DNA of 58,515 nucleotides. Source: Ruminococcus flavefaciens (GTDB taxonomy: Bacteria > Bacillota > Clostridia > Oscillospirales > Ruminococcaceae). The stretch is from positions 1 through 58,515 of the forward strand of contig DBYI01000001.1 in assembly GCA_002310115.1 (NCBI GenBank), read 5' to 3'. Of this stretch, positions 17,255 through 26,771 are shown one piece after another. A program made the translations under genes and the position numbers. Under the pieces are notes generated by a model. It saw only the letters and a list, made by a program, of their open reading frames with translations. It was not told the origin of the DNA and did no database searches. Every line of letters starts with the position of its first letter. The first letter of the stretch is position 1.

Positions 17255-18087
17255 TGCTGAACGGAATCGAAGAATTCAGGGCTTACACGGGGAAACCCGT
17301 TTACAAGTGCAGCGGAAAACGTGACCTTTCCTTCCTCGGACGTTTCAGCTTTGAGATGATGAAGGACTTCACAGGTCTGAGCCGTGTGCTGACTATTATC
17401 GCTCGGGGATATATGTTCAGAAACGGCACTCCTGATATCGACTATGCACGGAGAGCTCTGTGTGCGTGGTGCAGTATACCCGACAAAAAAACTGCCGCTC
17501 CAAAGGAGGAGTGGCAGTTCAGGACTGATTTTTGCGATTTGCATGAGGAGTTTCCCGAATTGGTGGATAAGACGGGAAAAGGCTGGTTTTACAGGCACGT
17601 TCACAAAGTCGAGAAGTTCATTACCAAGAACAGCGATATTATGAGTAAGGCTACTCTTGCAAATGCTGAGCCGCTGAAAACCAGATTTGACGCTGCTTGG
17701 AGAGATAAGGTGAAGCAGTATCAGGTATCGCTCTACTCGCTCGAGACCAAAGGTGCGTGGGTGCTACGGTTTGATGATGTGCTTGCGGATGCTCTGGAGC
17801 TTGGACCGCTGGCGGATAAGACGGTTTCCTTTTCTGATGATGAAAAAGGGCGTATAAAGGGACTGCTGCCTGACGGTCTGCCGTATGAAGCGGCGGAAAC
17901 TGTTATTGCTTACTGTATCGCCAACAAGCCCGATGATTCTGACTATGTTATTCTACCTGTTTCCAACTTCGATGCTTACTTTGGGAATACTTCTTTCAGC
18001 CACAAGTGGCTCAATTTGTTCCCTGATACTTTACTTGAACGCGATAAGCAGAGCTTTGGGGTGTGTAGGGTGAAGGTTATTTTATAA
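17254..18087 (+). CDS. Hypothetical partner of the polymerase-like protein
   Basis: 277 residues. It starts by 1-bp overlap (TAATG) with the polymerase-like gene and has GGAGGGAG upstream, so translation is coupled. The protein is soluble and rich in aromatic and charged residues. I recognise no domain. The tight link suggests a subunit or regulator of the polymerase. It converges on the minus-strand defence operon with only 12 bp between stops. Confidence 0.75.
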   Translation: MLNGIEEFRAYTGKPVYKCSGKRDLSFLGRFSFEMMKDFTGLSRVLTIIARGYMFRNGTPDIDYARRALCAWCSIPDKKTAAPKEEWQFRTDFCDLHEEFPELVDKTGKGWFYRHVHKVEKFITKNSDIMSKATLANAEPLKTRFDAAWRDKVKQYQVSLYSLETKGAWVLRFDDVLADALELGPLADKTVSFSDDEKGRIKGLLPDGLPYEAAETVIAYCIANKPDDSDYVILPVSNFDAYFGNTSFSHKWLNLFPDTLLERDKQSFGVCRVKVIL

Positions 18088-18099
18088 TAGCATGAACTA

Positions 18100-19062
18100 T
18101 TATTCCAAGAATCTAAGTATATCCTTATAATCAGAATCAACCACTTGCTTGAAATTCACACATAATCTCGTTTTTAGCTGATTAATAAAAGAAGCTAAAT
18201 TATCGTTTATGGTTGTAAACATATGATATGTGTTTTCAAGTGTGGTTTTCGCTTTCCCTTCCGGAATCTGGTCTATTTTTCCTTTATATTCTCTTGCTTT
18301 ATTTGCCCAATATAGGTTATAATTGATACTGTCTGCATCATTAAAAATATGGGCTCCGCCTTGTTCCCTATTACAGTATTTATTTATGTCGTCATCAGAA
18401 AGAACTATAAAAAGTAATTTATCCATATAATTGCGATCTCTCATTAGTTCACATATTTCATACATACAATTCTTAGATTTTAAATACGAATCACTAATTA
18501 AAGATAAAACATAATCCTGTTCCTTAATCGTTTGCATATATTTTTCGATGCTATCTTTGTATTCCAATTCTCTGGTATCACGAACGATATTAATGCGCTT
18601 GTTTCTAAGCGGAAGGTTTTTATCGATTATATCTGCTATATTTCCATCATTCCAGCAATACGATAAGAATATATTTATGTCCTTTTTTTCGATAGCTAAA
18701 TGCGAATCATTGTCATAGTAATATGCTTTGTTATTTAAAGTGACTTTTTCTTTTGATGGCGACACTGTAATATAATCAATCTTTTCTCCATCTATACTAC
18801 AGTTTCCGTATTTAATAAAATCACAACAATCTGGAAATAATTTTTTTAGCTTTTCAGAAACGCCAGTTATATCATAATGAGAACCTTTTATTATGATTGA
18901 AACCCCCGTATCTTCTACTCCAAATACAATTGCTCCGCCATTTGAATTCATGAAGGAACATATCAAACGTTCAAGATAATCTAGGTCTTTAGCAGGATAA
19001 ATAAAAACAGTATTTTTTATTTCGCTATAGTTTTCTAAATATTTCATAATAGATTCATACAT
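18100..19062 (-). CDS. AlbA-like plus TIR domain protein, probable defence effector
   Basis: 320 residues. The N-terminal part (about 20-110) has the Schlafen/AlbA_2 motif NSNGGAIVFGVED. A TIR domain begins at INIFLSYCWND (~129) and carries SKNCMYE, where Glu202 fits the catalytic glutamate of NAD-cleaving TIR domains. Bacterial TIR proteins often kill or arrest infected cells by destroying NAD. It is the last gene of the type I RM operon, 10 bp after the GHKL ATPase gene, which could be its sensor. A function in defence is inferred from domains and context. Confidence 0.75.
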   Translation of the reverse strand: MYESIMKYLENYSEIKNTVFIYPAKDLDYLERLICSFMNSNGGAIVFGVEDTGVSIIIKGSHYDITGVSEKLKKLFPDCCDFIKYGNCSIDGEKIDYITVSPSKEKVTLNNKAYYYDNDSHLAIEKKDINIFLSYCWNDGNIADIIDKNLPLRNKRINIVRDTRELEYKDSIEKYMQTIKEQDYVLSLISDSYLKSKNCMYEICELMRDRNYMDKLLFIVLSDDDINKYCNREQGGAHIFNDADSINYNLYWANKAREYKGKIDQIPEGKAKTTLENTYHMFTTINDNLASFINQLKTRLCVNFKQVVDSDYKDILRFLE

Positions 19063-19072
19063 TTATTATTCC

Positions 19073-21463
19073 TCACTTATATAAATTCTTTAATGGGAAA
19101 CATGTTATACCTGTAGTTTTTAATAAGTCTTTTAAAGTAATTTGTTTAACACTATTTCCGTCATCTGTCCATAATTCATATTCGTAATCATCTACTGCAT
19201 CAAATTCAGCGTCATCATAGAAAATTACTTTATTGTAATCTCTTGGTCGAATTACAATTCTTATGTCTTTATTTGCTTTTTTTGCAAAAAAGACTGTTTT
19301 TGAGACACGATTGTCTTTCCATTTTTCTAGTGTTTCACTCACACTGTATTTTGGATTTTTCTTTAATTCATCGTAAACATTGCTGATGCTTCTTTCAATC
19401 ATTTCTTGAACTCTTTGTGCTGAATATGGGCTGTGAGAAGTAATGTGTTTGAGCAATTGCTTAGCTTCTTCTGGAATGTTCTTATCCTCATTAAGCAGTT
19501 GGGATAATTCTCCTATGCTTGAAATAATGGAGTCAAATTGATCTAAGCTTAAATTGTTATTCTCCATCGCTGACTCAACTCGGGTTGCAATCTCCAATCT
19601 CTTTATTGTATCTTCGGGTTTACATAATAGATGCTGTTTTTCGTATATATCAGGGAATAATTGCTTTGCTTCTTCTGGATGCTTCATAAACCAAATAATT
19701 AGTTTATTGAAAATTTGTTGCGTCTCATTATCACGGCTGTAATCTGGATTACTGTTTTCTTTTGTTAATTCTTCCCTAATCTTACTGCTGATTTTTTCGG
19801 AGATGTACTCGTTATCCCTTGATTCAAATACTGGGTAACGCACAAGATTTATATTTATTAATTCTTCTTCCACATTTCCACCTAAATTACAAAGAATTTC
19901 TTTTAGTTCTTCATCTGTATCATCATAGTACAGATGGGTGAAAACATCAGGCTCTTTAAATTCGTTTTTTTGATTCAAAAAAAACATCTTTTGATTGAAA
20001 TCATTTTTTTCTTGATTCCAACATAGTTTGTATAATTCATTAAGAATAAGTGGCGTATTACTATTAATTCCCAAATTTTTTATACAGTCAATAAACTTAG
20101 ATAAAGTGAATACGCTTTTTTCTCCATTTTTAGGACAAATTTTTTTCCAGTTGATAAGCTCAGCTACATTTGGAATTGGACTATTAACTGTTTTATGAAC
20201 TAACTCCCAAAATCCGGATGTATTTTGCTCATAATATGGTATCAAAACGTTATTCATTGAGCAAAATGGCTCATCACCATCTGGAGTTACGGCTTTAATT
20301 ATTGGTGCTTGAAAATAAAGGGTTTGCACTTTTTTCTTATAGTTTAATAGTTCATTATCAATTAAGTCATCATCTATACTCTGACAAATATTAAATCCTT
20401 TTTCAACGTGATTTCTTGCAGCAGCATTCAGTAAGTTTTCATATAGACTAAGAGCATTGTTTAATATTCTAGTATTACACTCTTGATTTATTAAAATGTT
20501 ATCACGTTCTTTGGTTACATAAAAACTTCTATCATTAATAATTATAGGAAAAGGGAAATTTTCAGTACCTATTAAGGGAAAGGCACAGAATAATTTAGGA
20601 TACATTGACATATCTTCAAAATAATAATTTGAATTATCATTTCTTCCTAACAAACAAGCTATTGATGTTGAATTTTGAAGTTTCACCAAAATGGATACTG
20701 TTTTAAAACAATCATTATTTTCCCTATTAAAATCAATGTTTATTATTTTATAATTACTACCTGACCTTACAATTCTTTTGTTAACAATAATATTGTTAAA
20801 TTTAACAGTACCAAAGTTATCTGAAAAGGCGAGTACAAAGGGGATCGTGGACTCCCAGTCAGCATATGCATCATTACATGCACGTTGAAATTCCTCTTTC
20901 GAAATACGCATTTCTGAATCATCATAATTATATTCAAAAATTGTATTATAATAATCATTGCCAATTTCTTCGTTATTCTCTAATTTATCAATATTATCAA
21001 GAGCTGTGCTGATTGAATTGCGAAGTTCATTATAATCTGAAGAACTACGATCTAGTAATATATTCAGTTCCCTTAACTTATTGTCATATGATTCATATGC
21101 ACCTTTTATTCTGACTTTTGTAGCTAATAGATGAGTGGAAATAAAACCTGTACCAAATTTACCTGTTTTTTCTTCATTTGTCCTTTTGGCGGATATTTGA
21201 GTGAATAGATCAATCAGGTTTTCTTTACTAAAGCATTTGCCACTATGCATAAATGTTACACTTTTCTCTGTCGTATTTATACAAACATCTACAGGTTTAT
21301 TATCATAACAATCAGATGCGTTTTGAAGCAGTTCCCATACCCATCTTCTTCGATTTTTATTCTTATTAATGTCTGTATCATTAAAAATGGCTTCCATTTT
21401 TTCTGATATTGTATTAAGTGCAGAATCTAGTGTTTTTTGTTTATAAACGTCATTATCTGGCAT
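19073..21463 (-). CDS. GHKL (Hsp90/sacsin-like) ATPase, probable defence sensor
   Basis: 796 residues. The N-terminal Bergerat ATP fold shows WELLQNASD (43-51) and GKFGTGF (101-107), as in sacsin- and MORC-like ATPases. The remaining ~600 residues are helical and A/T-encoded, with no family I can name. It lies 34 bp downstream of hsdM and 10 bp upstream of the AlbA-TIR gene, on the same strand. Large GHKL ATPases are recurrent in prokaryotic conflict systems, often beside an effector. Sensor role is inferred. Confidence 0.75.
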   Translation of the reverse strand: MPDNDVYKQKTLDSALNTISEKMEAIFNDTDINKNKNRRRWVWELLQNASDCYDNKPVDVCINTTEKSVTFMHSGKCFSKENLIDLFTQISAKRTNEEKTGKFGTGFISTHLLATKVRIKGAYESYDNKLRELNILLDRSSSDYNELRNSISTALDNIDKLENNEEIGNDYYNTIFEYNYDDSEMRISKEEFQRACNDAYADWESTIPFVLAFSDNFGTVKFNNIIVNKRIVRSGSNYKIINIDFNRENNDCFKTVSILVKLQNSTSIACLLGRNDNSNYYFEDMSMYPKLFCAFPLIGTENFPFPIIINDRSFYVTKERDNILINQECNTRILNNALSLYENLLNAAARNHVEKGFNICQSIDDDLIDNELLNYKKKVQTLYFQAPIIKAVTPDGDEPFCSMNNVLIPYYEQNTSGFWELVHKTVNSPIPNVAELINWKKICPKNGEKSVFTLSKFIDCIKNLGINSNTPLILNELYKLCWNQEKNDFNQKMFFLNQKNEFKEPDVFTHLYYDDTDEELKEILCNLGGNVEEELININLVRYPVFESRDNEYISEKISSKIREELTKENSNPDYSRDNETQQIFNKLIIWFMKHPEEAKQLFPDIYEKQHLLCKPEDTIKRLEIATRVESAMENNNLSLDQFDSIISSIGELSQLLNEDKNIPEEAKQLLKHITSHSPYSAQRVQEMIERSISNVYDELKKNPKYSVSETLEKWKDNRVSKTVFFAKKANKDIRIVIRPRDYNKVIFYDDAEFDAVDDYEYELWTDDGNSVKQITLKDLLKTTGITCFPLKNLYK

Positions 21464-21496
21464 TTTCTAATCTCCTTAATGAATTTCGAATAACGT

Positions 21497-22981
21497 TTAA
21501 TTCAATTGAGCCTTCAAATCTTTAAAACTATCAAGAGCTCCTTGAAGATTTTCTATAATGTCATCCGCAAGCTCGTCAGCAGGAGGAAGATTATCAAGAT
21601 CAGCAAGAGACTTGTCCTTTATCCAGAAAATATCCAAGCTCAACTTATCACGTTTCGTTATCTCATCAACACTATATTTACGAAAACGTCCTTCCGGATT
21701 AGTTTCACTCCAAGTTTCTGAACGCTCATAGCGATTCTCTGGATTATAGCATTTAATGAAGTCTTCAAGATCTGCCTCTGTCATCGGATGCTGCTTTAAT
21801 GTAAAGTGGATATTGGTTCGGAAATCATATATCCACACTTCTTTAGTCTGCATCTCCGGACTTGCCGGACGCTTATCAAAAAAGATAACGTTAGCCTTAA
21901 CACCCGGTTTATAGAAGATGCCTGTCGGCAATCTCAAAATCGTATGTAAGTCCGTAGTTTCAAGCAGCTTTCTGCGGACAGTTTCACCTGCACCGCCTTC
22001 AAAAAGCACGTTATCAGGTACGACCACAGCAGCCTTACCGGTAGACTTCAATATAGTATTGATGTGCTGAACAAAGTTTAGCTGCTTATTGGAACTTGTG
22101 GTCCAGAAATCCTGACGATTATATACAAGCTCCTCATCCTCCTGTTCGCCTTCTTCATTTGTAAAGGTAATGGAGGATTTTTTGCCAAACGGCGGATTGG
22201 TCAGCACATAATCATATCTCTCGCCCGAATCCATAAGAAGTGCATCTCCGAGAGTAACAGGGATATTGCCATAAATATCGCCTATATTATGCAGATACAG
22301 ATTCATCAGGCAGAGTTTGAATGTAGTATGAACTATCTCGTTACCATGAAAGGCTTCGGCTTTCAGATATTCCTTCTGCTCACGGTCAAGCGTATAATTC
22401 TTGGAATCAGTAATGTAATCCTGAGCCGCAAGCAAAAAACCGCCGCTTCCGCAGCAGGGATCCGCAACGGACTTCATAGGCTCGGGACGAATACATCTGA
22501 CCATTGCTTTGATAAGCGGACGAGGAGTGAAGTACTGTCCTGCACCGCTTTTGATATCCTCAGCATTCTTCTGGAGAAGTCCCTCATATATCTCACCTTT
22601 AACGTCTGAGGACATGGATACCCATTTTTCCTTGTCTATCATTGTAACGATACGGCTGAGTATAGCTGCATTGCTTATCTTGTTTGTAGCACCCTTAAAT
22701 ATCTTACCGAGAATACCGCCCTGTTCGCCGAGCTTTTCGAGGATCTCACGATACTTGTCCTCAAGTTCCGCCCCTTTCAGCATACTCATATCATTCCAGC
22801 CGAAGCCTTCGGGAATGCCTGTCTTACGTTTATACGGCGGACGAGAGTACTCATCAGACATTTTCAGAAATATAAGATATGTAAGCTGTTCTAGGTAGTC
22901 ACCGTAAGAAACGCCGTCATCACGCAGAGGACCGCACATTCCCCAGACTTTAGAAATAATTGCGTTTGAATTTTCGCTCAT
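21497..22981 (-). CDS. hsdM: Type I restriction-modification methyltransferase subunit
   Basis: 494 residues. An N-terminal HsdM helical domain is followed by an N6-adenine methyltransferase fold: motif I DPCCGSGGF and motif IV NPPF (in LTNPPFGKK). It methylates adenine at the site chosen by HsdS. Its start overlaps the stop of the upstream membrane protein by about 1 bp, so translation is coupled. Hsd genes are usually contiguous; here hsdM is separated from hsdS by two unrelated genes. Confidence 0.94.
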   Translation of the reverse strand: MSENSNAIISKVWGMCGPLRDDGVSYGDYLEQLTYLIFLKMSDEYSRPPYKRKTGIPEGFGWNDMSMLKGAELEDKYREILEKLGEQGGILGKIFKGATNKISNAAILSRIVTMIDKEKWVSMSSDVKGEIYEGLLQKNAEDIKSGAGQYFTPRPLIKAMVRCIRPEPMKSVADPCCGSGGFLLAAQDYITDSKNYTLDREQKEYLKAEAFHGNEIVHTTFKLCLMNLYLHNIGDIYGNIPVTLGDALLMDSGERYDYVLTNPPFGKKSSITFTNEEGEQEDEELVYNRQDFWTTSSNKQLNFVQHINTILKSTGKAAVVVPDNVLFEGGAGETVRRKLLETTDLHTILRLPTGIFYKPGVKANVIFFDKRPASPEMQTKEVWIYDFRTNIHFTLKQHPMTEADLEDFIKCYNPENRYERSETWSETNPEGRFRKYSVDEITKRDKLSLDIFWIKDKSLADLDNLPPADELADDIIENLQGALDSFKDLKAQLN

Positions 22982-23670
22982 TAAATACTCCTTTTCTCTA
23001 TAGGGGCGTTAGAAATCTTCAATTTATCTTTGCCAAATTCAATTGTAATACTTTGAGAATAATCATTTTCCAATAAATCTTGAAAATAGAATGTTATAAA
23101 CAGTGTACAAGTCAGCATGTGTTCGATACCTATATTGATACTATCAGATGCCGACATAGCTGATGGTTCAAATTGTTTTTTATATTCATTAATTTTGGCT
23201 TCTTGGCATCTGCAATCATAAGTAATGTTTTTAGCATTGCCAAGTCCAATGTTTTTTAGAGTTATAACTGATCTAATATGTTTATAATTTGAATCATATA
23301 CATCCCAATAATACTCGCCTAATGTATTATCGCTCTTATACATTTCAAATACAGGCATCATTGATAAACGCTTTGTCTCTTCGTATTGGATTTTCTGTTC
23401 TTTAAGCTGATCTTCAGCTTGTTGTTTTGTTATGTCAAATTGCCGTTTAGATTCCTCTAATTCAGCCTTTGCCTGTTCTTGACTTTTTTTAAACTGCCGT
23501 TTAGATTCCTCTAATTCAGCTTTTGCTTGTTTTTGACTTTCTTCAAACTGACGCTTACTTTCTTCAAGCTGATCTTTTGTAGCTTTAGCAGAGATATTAT
23601 TTGCTCTCCATATAAAAATGGTTGCAACAACATACACTGCTGTAATAATAACCATTAACCAATCAGTCAT
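22981..23670 (-). CDS. Membrane-anchored coiled-coil protein
   Basis: 229 residues: one N-terminal membrane segment (LMVIITAVYVVATIFIW), then a coiled coil (about 25-110) built from repeated units around LEESKRQF, then a C-terminal domain of ~120 residues with NIGLGNAKNITYDC. The repeats are visible in the DNA near 23380-23600. The C-terminal part resembles small beta-rich domains of membrane proteins of unknown role. It sits between the DUF6414-like gene and hsdM in the same operon. Confidence 0.75.
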   Translation of the reverse strand: MTDWLMVIITAVYVVATIFIWRANNISAKATKDQLEESKRQFEESQKQAKAELEESKRQFKKSQEQAKAELEESKRQFDITKQQAEDQLKEQKIQYEETKRLSMMPVFEMYKSDNTLGEYYWDVYDSNYKHIRSVITLKNIGLGNAKNITYDCRCQEAKINEYKKQFEPSAMSASDSINIGIEHMLTCTLFITFYFQDLLENDYSQSITIEFGKDKLKISNAPIEKRSI

Positions 23671-23740
23671 TATACTCCTCCATCAAATCGCTTTTCTCTA
23701 TTTGTATAGAAACTACTAGCTTTTATTGTGTGTAAAATAA

Positions 23741-24574
23741 TTATTTATACAGAGCTATGATTTCAATTTCATAGACTGGTTTGTCTGTTATTTCAGCAAC
23801 TGCAACTGAATTGAAATCAATTGTACCATTATTATTGAATTCAGATACTGCTTTTATAAATTCATTCTTAATATCTTTACCTTTTATCTTTGATAACATT
23901 GTGTTTTTCATTAATGAAGTGCCATTTTCGTATTTACGCTTGATCTGACATAAGCATTTAAACTCAGAGTTAATCAAGTCTGCTTTTATAGCTTGATATA
24001 AGCATTCCTCAAATATATTTCCGAAAATAGCATATTTATCATTCTGATAAAGAACTTCTTCTCCATTGCATATTACTTTAATTGACTTTGAAATATTTTT
24101 AAAGTCTTGTGCTTGTTTTTTATCTTGTGAAGTTTTATATGCTTTGAGTTCTCCAATAAGTTTTAATAGTTCATCTATTTCCTCCATCATTAACTTGATA
24201 GAATTAATCTGAAAACTCACGTTTTCTATTACCACAAAATCTCCAGTATTAGATTCTTCAATATTTTTAATATATTTCTTTTCACTTAATTCTTCGAGAA
24301 CTATTTTTAGAATTGACGGAATAGTTTGCACCTTTTTTATTGAACGAGTCAACTCTTCAGAATTTGTATTTGTTTTTTCATCAGCAGCTTTACCACCAAG
24401 TTTAAACAGTTTGAAACCGCCTTCTATCGAAACTTCGCCTTTACCTGTTTTTTTAATCTCATCATTTGATGATAATGACAGCTCTTCATATTCTGAATAA
24501 CCGCGATTCAAAATTGCATATATATCCAATAGCCTTCCTTTATTTATGTAATAAGGGAAAAACACTTCATTCAT
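23741..24574 (-). CDS. Conserved hypothetical protein, possibly DUF6414 family
   Basis: 277 residues, starting FFPYYINKGRLLDIYAI and containing a long Lys/Glu-rich middle. The opening (short strand, then a hydrophobic helix, then GGFKLFKLGGKA) resembles DUF6414 proteins as I recall them; this needs a profile search. It lies 2 bp after hsdS, so it is almost surely co-translated. Confidence 0.6.
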   Translation of the reverse strand: MNEVFFPYYINKGRLLDIYAILNRGYSEYEELSLSSNDEIKKTGKGEVSIEGGFKLFKLGGKAADEKTNTNSEELTRSIKKVQTIPSILKIVLEELSEKKYIKNIEESNTGDFVVIENVSFQINSIKLMMEEIDELLKLIGELKAYKTSQDKKQAQDFKNISKSIKVICNGEEVLYQNDKYAIFGNIFEECLYQAIKADLINSEFKCLCQIKRKYENGTSLMKNTMLSKIKGKDIKNEFIKAVSEFNNNGTIDFNSVAVAEITDKPVYEIEIIALYK

Positions 24575-24576
24575 AA

Positions 24577-25809
24577 TTACAATCCTCCCTCAAAAGCCTG
24601 TTTCAGAATGCTCTGTCTGAGAGCCTCGGCTTCCTGTAAAGCTGTATCTATTGTTTTTTCTATGCTGTTACAGACGGACAGGCGGGATTCTATTTCCTCG
24701 ACGACTTTCTTTTGCTCATTAATACAACAGTATGGAATAACCAAATTTTCTAATGTTTTCAAATTAATATTCTTCTGTGCTGTAGCTGGAGCGAAAGCCC
24801 ATAATCTTATCTTAGATGCTTCAATAAAATATCTTACATATTCCATTAATACTGTTTCATTTGCTGTAAACCCTACAATGCTGTCTGGAAAACAAGCATC
24901 TAAACCAAGAAATGCGGTTTCGGCAATATTTGCAGCTATTGTAATACATAACGTACCTTTTTTCCATAGTTTGCTTTGATTCAAACCAAAATCACCGTAC
25001 ATTTTTTCATAAACTGTGACATATTTATTTGCAGATTTTATATCTCCAGTTTGTAAAAAAGGATATTTTCCGTTTTCAAACAGTTTTGCATCATTACGAG
25101 GGCGATGCTTTGATTTTCCTCTAGCCAATTCTCCTAATTTTGATAAATAAATGTATCTCCACTTTTTGGGGATGGGCGGTAGATTAATTATGTCTCCTTC
25201 ATACCATTCAAGATCATCTTCAATTGGCAAATGCTGAGTAAATGCTCCCTCAAACGCCTCTTTCAGCACCGCCTGCCTGTAAACCGCCAGCTGTGCCTTA
25301 GTCTTTTTCAGCGCTTCAACACCGCTGTCAAGCTGAGAGAAAAGCTCCTCGATACGGGTGACTATGCGGTGTTGGTCTTCGAGGGGAGGGACAGGAACCA
25401 TTATTTGCTTCATACTTGCTTGCGTAAGCTTTAAACGTGTTGTTCCTGAAACATATCCTTTGTAATTAAAACTATTGAGAAAATAGCATAGGAACTTGTT
25501 GCTTGTATGAGATTTCAGTATATGTGCATGATTATTAACCCATGTTTTTCCGTTAATGATATATGCTTTTTCAGCAAAAGCACTCAGAAAAGGAGCACCA
25601 TCCTCACCTAATAATACATATTCACCGTCTGTTATATAATCATCAATATAGCCAACTTGTCCGGTAGCACCATAATATGGAAACAACTCTGATACAGATT
25701 TTCCTGCAATTCTTTCATTTCGTTCTTTGCTGTTAATCGGCTTACGTAAGTTGTCACATATTTCTGCAGCTTTGCTTAGTGGTAAGTATTTCCAGTTTAT
25801 ATTCGTCAT
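24577..25809 (-). CDS. hsdS: Type I restriction-modification specificity subunit
   Basis: 410 residues with two target-recognition domains, each followed by a conserved helix: PPLEDQHRIVTRIEELF near residue 145 and NEQKKVVEEIESRL near 365. Both halves end in the repeated QAVLKEAFEG / QSILKQAFEG segment. It decides the DNA sequence recognised by the HsdM and HsdR subunits. Its ATG overlaps the stop of the small zinc-ribbon gene upstream (ATGA). Confidence 0.93.
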   Translation of the reverse strand: MTNINWKYLPLSKAAEICDNLRKPINSKERNERIAGKSVSELFPYYGATGQVGYIDDYITDGEYVLLGEDGAPFLSAFAEKAYIINGKTWVNNHAHILKSHTSNKFLCYFLNSFNYKGYVSGTTRLKLTQASMKQIMVPVPPLEDQHRIVTRIEELFSQLDSGVEALKKTKAQLAVYRQAVLKEAFEGAFTQHLPIEDDLEWYEGDIINLPPIPKKWRYIYLSKLGELARGKSKHRPRNDAKLFENGKYPFLQTGDIKSANKYVTVYEKMYGDFGLNQSKLWKKGTLCITIAANIAETAFLGLDACFPDSIVGFTANETVLMEYVRYFIEASKIRLWAFAPATAQKNINLKTLENLVIPYCCINEQKKVVEEIESRLSVCNSIEKTIDTALQEAEALRQSILKQAFEGGL

Positions 25810-26141
25810 CTATTTGCCTCGCGCCACTTTCTTTCACATTCAACACATCTATCTGTATCAAAAAGTTGAATAAGTTTGTGATCTTTTCCCCAGCAGGTAG
25901 TACAATAGTGAATCTCCTGTTCATCATCTCTCAATGTGATATAAAAGTCTTTATGCCTTATTATTCTGCTTTCTAAATCGTTAGCTTTCTTGAGCTCTTC
26001 ATTTTCTTGAGTAAGCCTAACGTTTTCATTAATCAAATCAAGAGCTTGTTGAGTCAAATCTATAATTTGCTGGTTCAGTTCAAGATCGTTGTACTGTCTT
26101 ACTATCTTGGAAATATTCTTTACTCCGTCGAGAATATTCAT
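25806..26141 (-). CDS. Small coiled-coil zinc-ribbon protein (paralogue 2)
   Basis: 111 residues. An N-terminal helix, a coiled coil (about 25-55, ENVRLTQENEELKKA) and a C-terminal CTTCWGK plus CVEC pair that should bind one zinc. It is clearly paralogous to the next gene (26193-26540): same length, same order, same YCxTCWGK motif. It overlaps hsdS by 4 bp. Function unknown; the fold could bind nucleic acid or serve as an adaptor for the RM complex. Confidence 0.75.
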   Translation of the reverse strand: MNILDGVKNISKIVRQYNDLELNQQIIDLTQQALDLINENVRLTQENEELKKANDLESRIIRHKDFYITLRDDEQEIHYCTTCWGKDHKLIQLFDTDRCVECERKWREANR

Positions 26142-26192
26142 AATACTCCTCCCTTATTCTTTTAGCGTTTCTATTACAAACTGTTTATATAA

Positions 26193-26540
26193 TTAAATTC
26201 TGAATCTGAGTTTGCATATATTGCATTCGAGGCAATCTCCTCCAGTATAATACCTTTGCTGTAACTGAATAAGATGCTTTTCTTTTCCCCAACAAGTTGC
26301 ACAGTATTTCACAGATTCTGAATCATCCGAAATTGTTACAAACGGTTTGTTATACCTTTGGATTTTACTTTCTAAATCCCTATCTTTTTTTAATTCAGCA
26401 TTTTCTTCACGAAGTTTTGAAATCTCAGCCTGCATATCCAAAGCCTGTGCTCCTAAATCCAGAAGCTGCTTGTATAAATCAATATTATCGGCTTTCTGAG
26501 CTAATCCGATAGCGTCCTTTATTCCTTCATACAGTCCCAT
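26193..26540 (-). CDS. Small coiled-coil zinc-ribbon protein (paralogue 1)
   Basis: 115 residues from ATG 26540, preceded by AAGGAGAAAC; a longer frame to 26582 has no ribosome site. Helix, coiled coil (SKLREENAELKKD), then CATCWGK and CLEC as a zinc ribbon. Tandem duplicate of the 25806-26141 gene. The two genes sit between a Ymh-like gene and hsdS. Confidence 0.75.
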   Translation of the reverse strand: MGLYEGIKDAIGLAQKADNIDLYKQLLDLGAQALDMQAEISKLREENAELKKDRDLESKIQRYNKPFVTISDDSESVKYCATCWGKEKHLIQLQQRYYTGGDCLECNICKLRFRI

Positions 26541-26550
26541 ATGTTTCTCC

Positions 26551-26757
26551 TTACCATTTTGTTTGTTCCTTTGCAAAGTCAATCAATAGTTTTCGACACT
26601 CTTTTTGTTCATGCGTGAGATTTATGTTTTGATCAACCATTTTCTTTAAGCATTCAACTGCGATGTCAAATTCAGGTTTTGTTATAGAACTTCTTGGTGC
26701 TAATCCTAACGCAACTGCGTAAAACTTTGAAAAACAAAGTGATTCAATAAAATTCAT
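26551..26757 (-). CDS. Short hypothetical protein
   Basis: 68 residues from ATG 26757 with AAGGAGA upstream; the frame is open further 5' but overlaps the previous gene. Helical, with no recognised motif. Spacing (14 bp after the upstream stop, 10 bp before the next start) supports an operon gene. Confidence 0.6.
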   Translation of the reverse strand: MNFIESLCFSKFYAVALGLAPRSSITKPEFDIAVECLKKMVDQNINLTHEQKECRKLLIDFAKEQTKW

Positions 26758-26771
26758 AGTGATTCTCCTTG

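Noticed and set aside
12764..18087. Conjugative type IV secretion genes in element 1
   Set aside because: No VirB4, VirD4 or similar ATPase was seen anywhere in the element, so it is called mobilizable and not self-transmissible.
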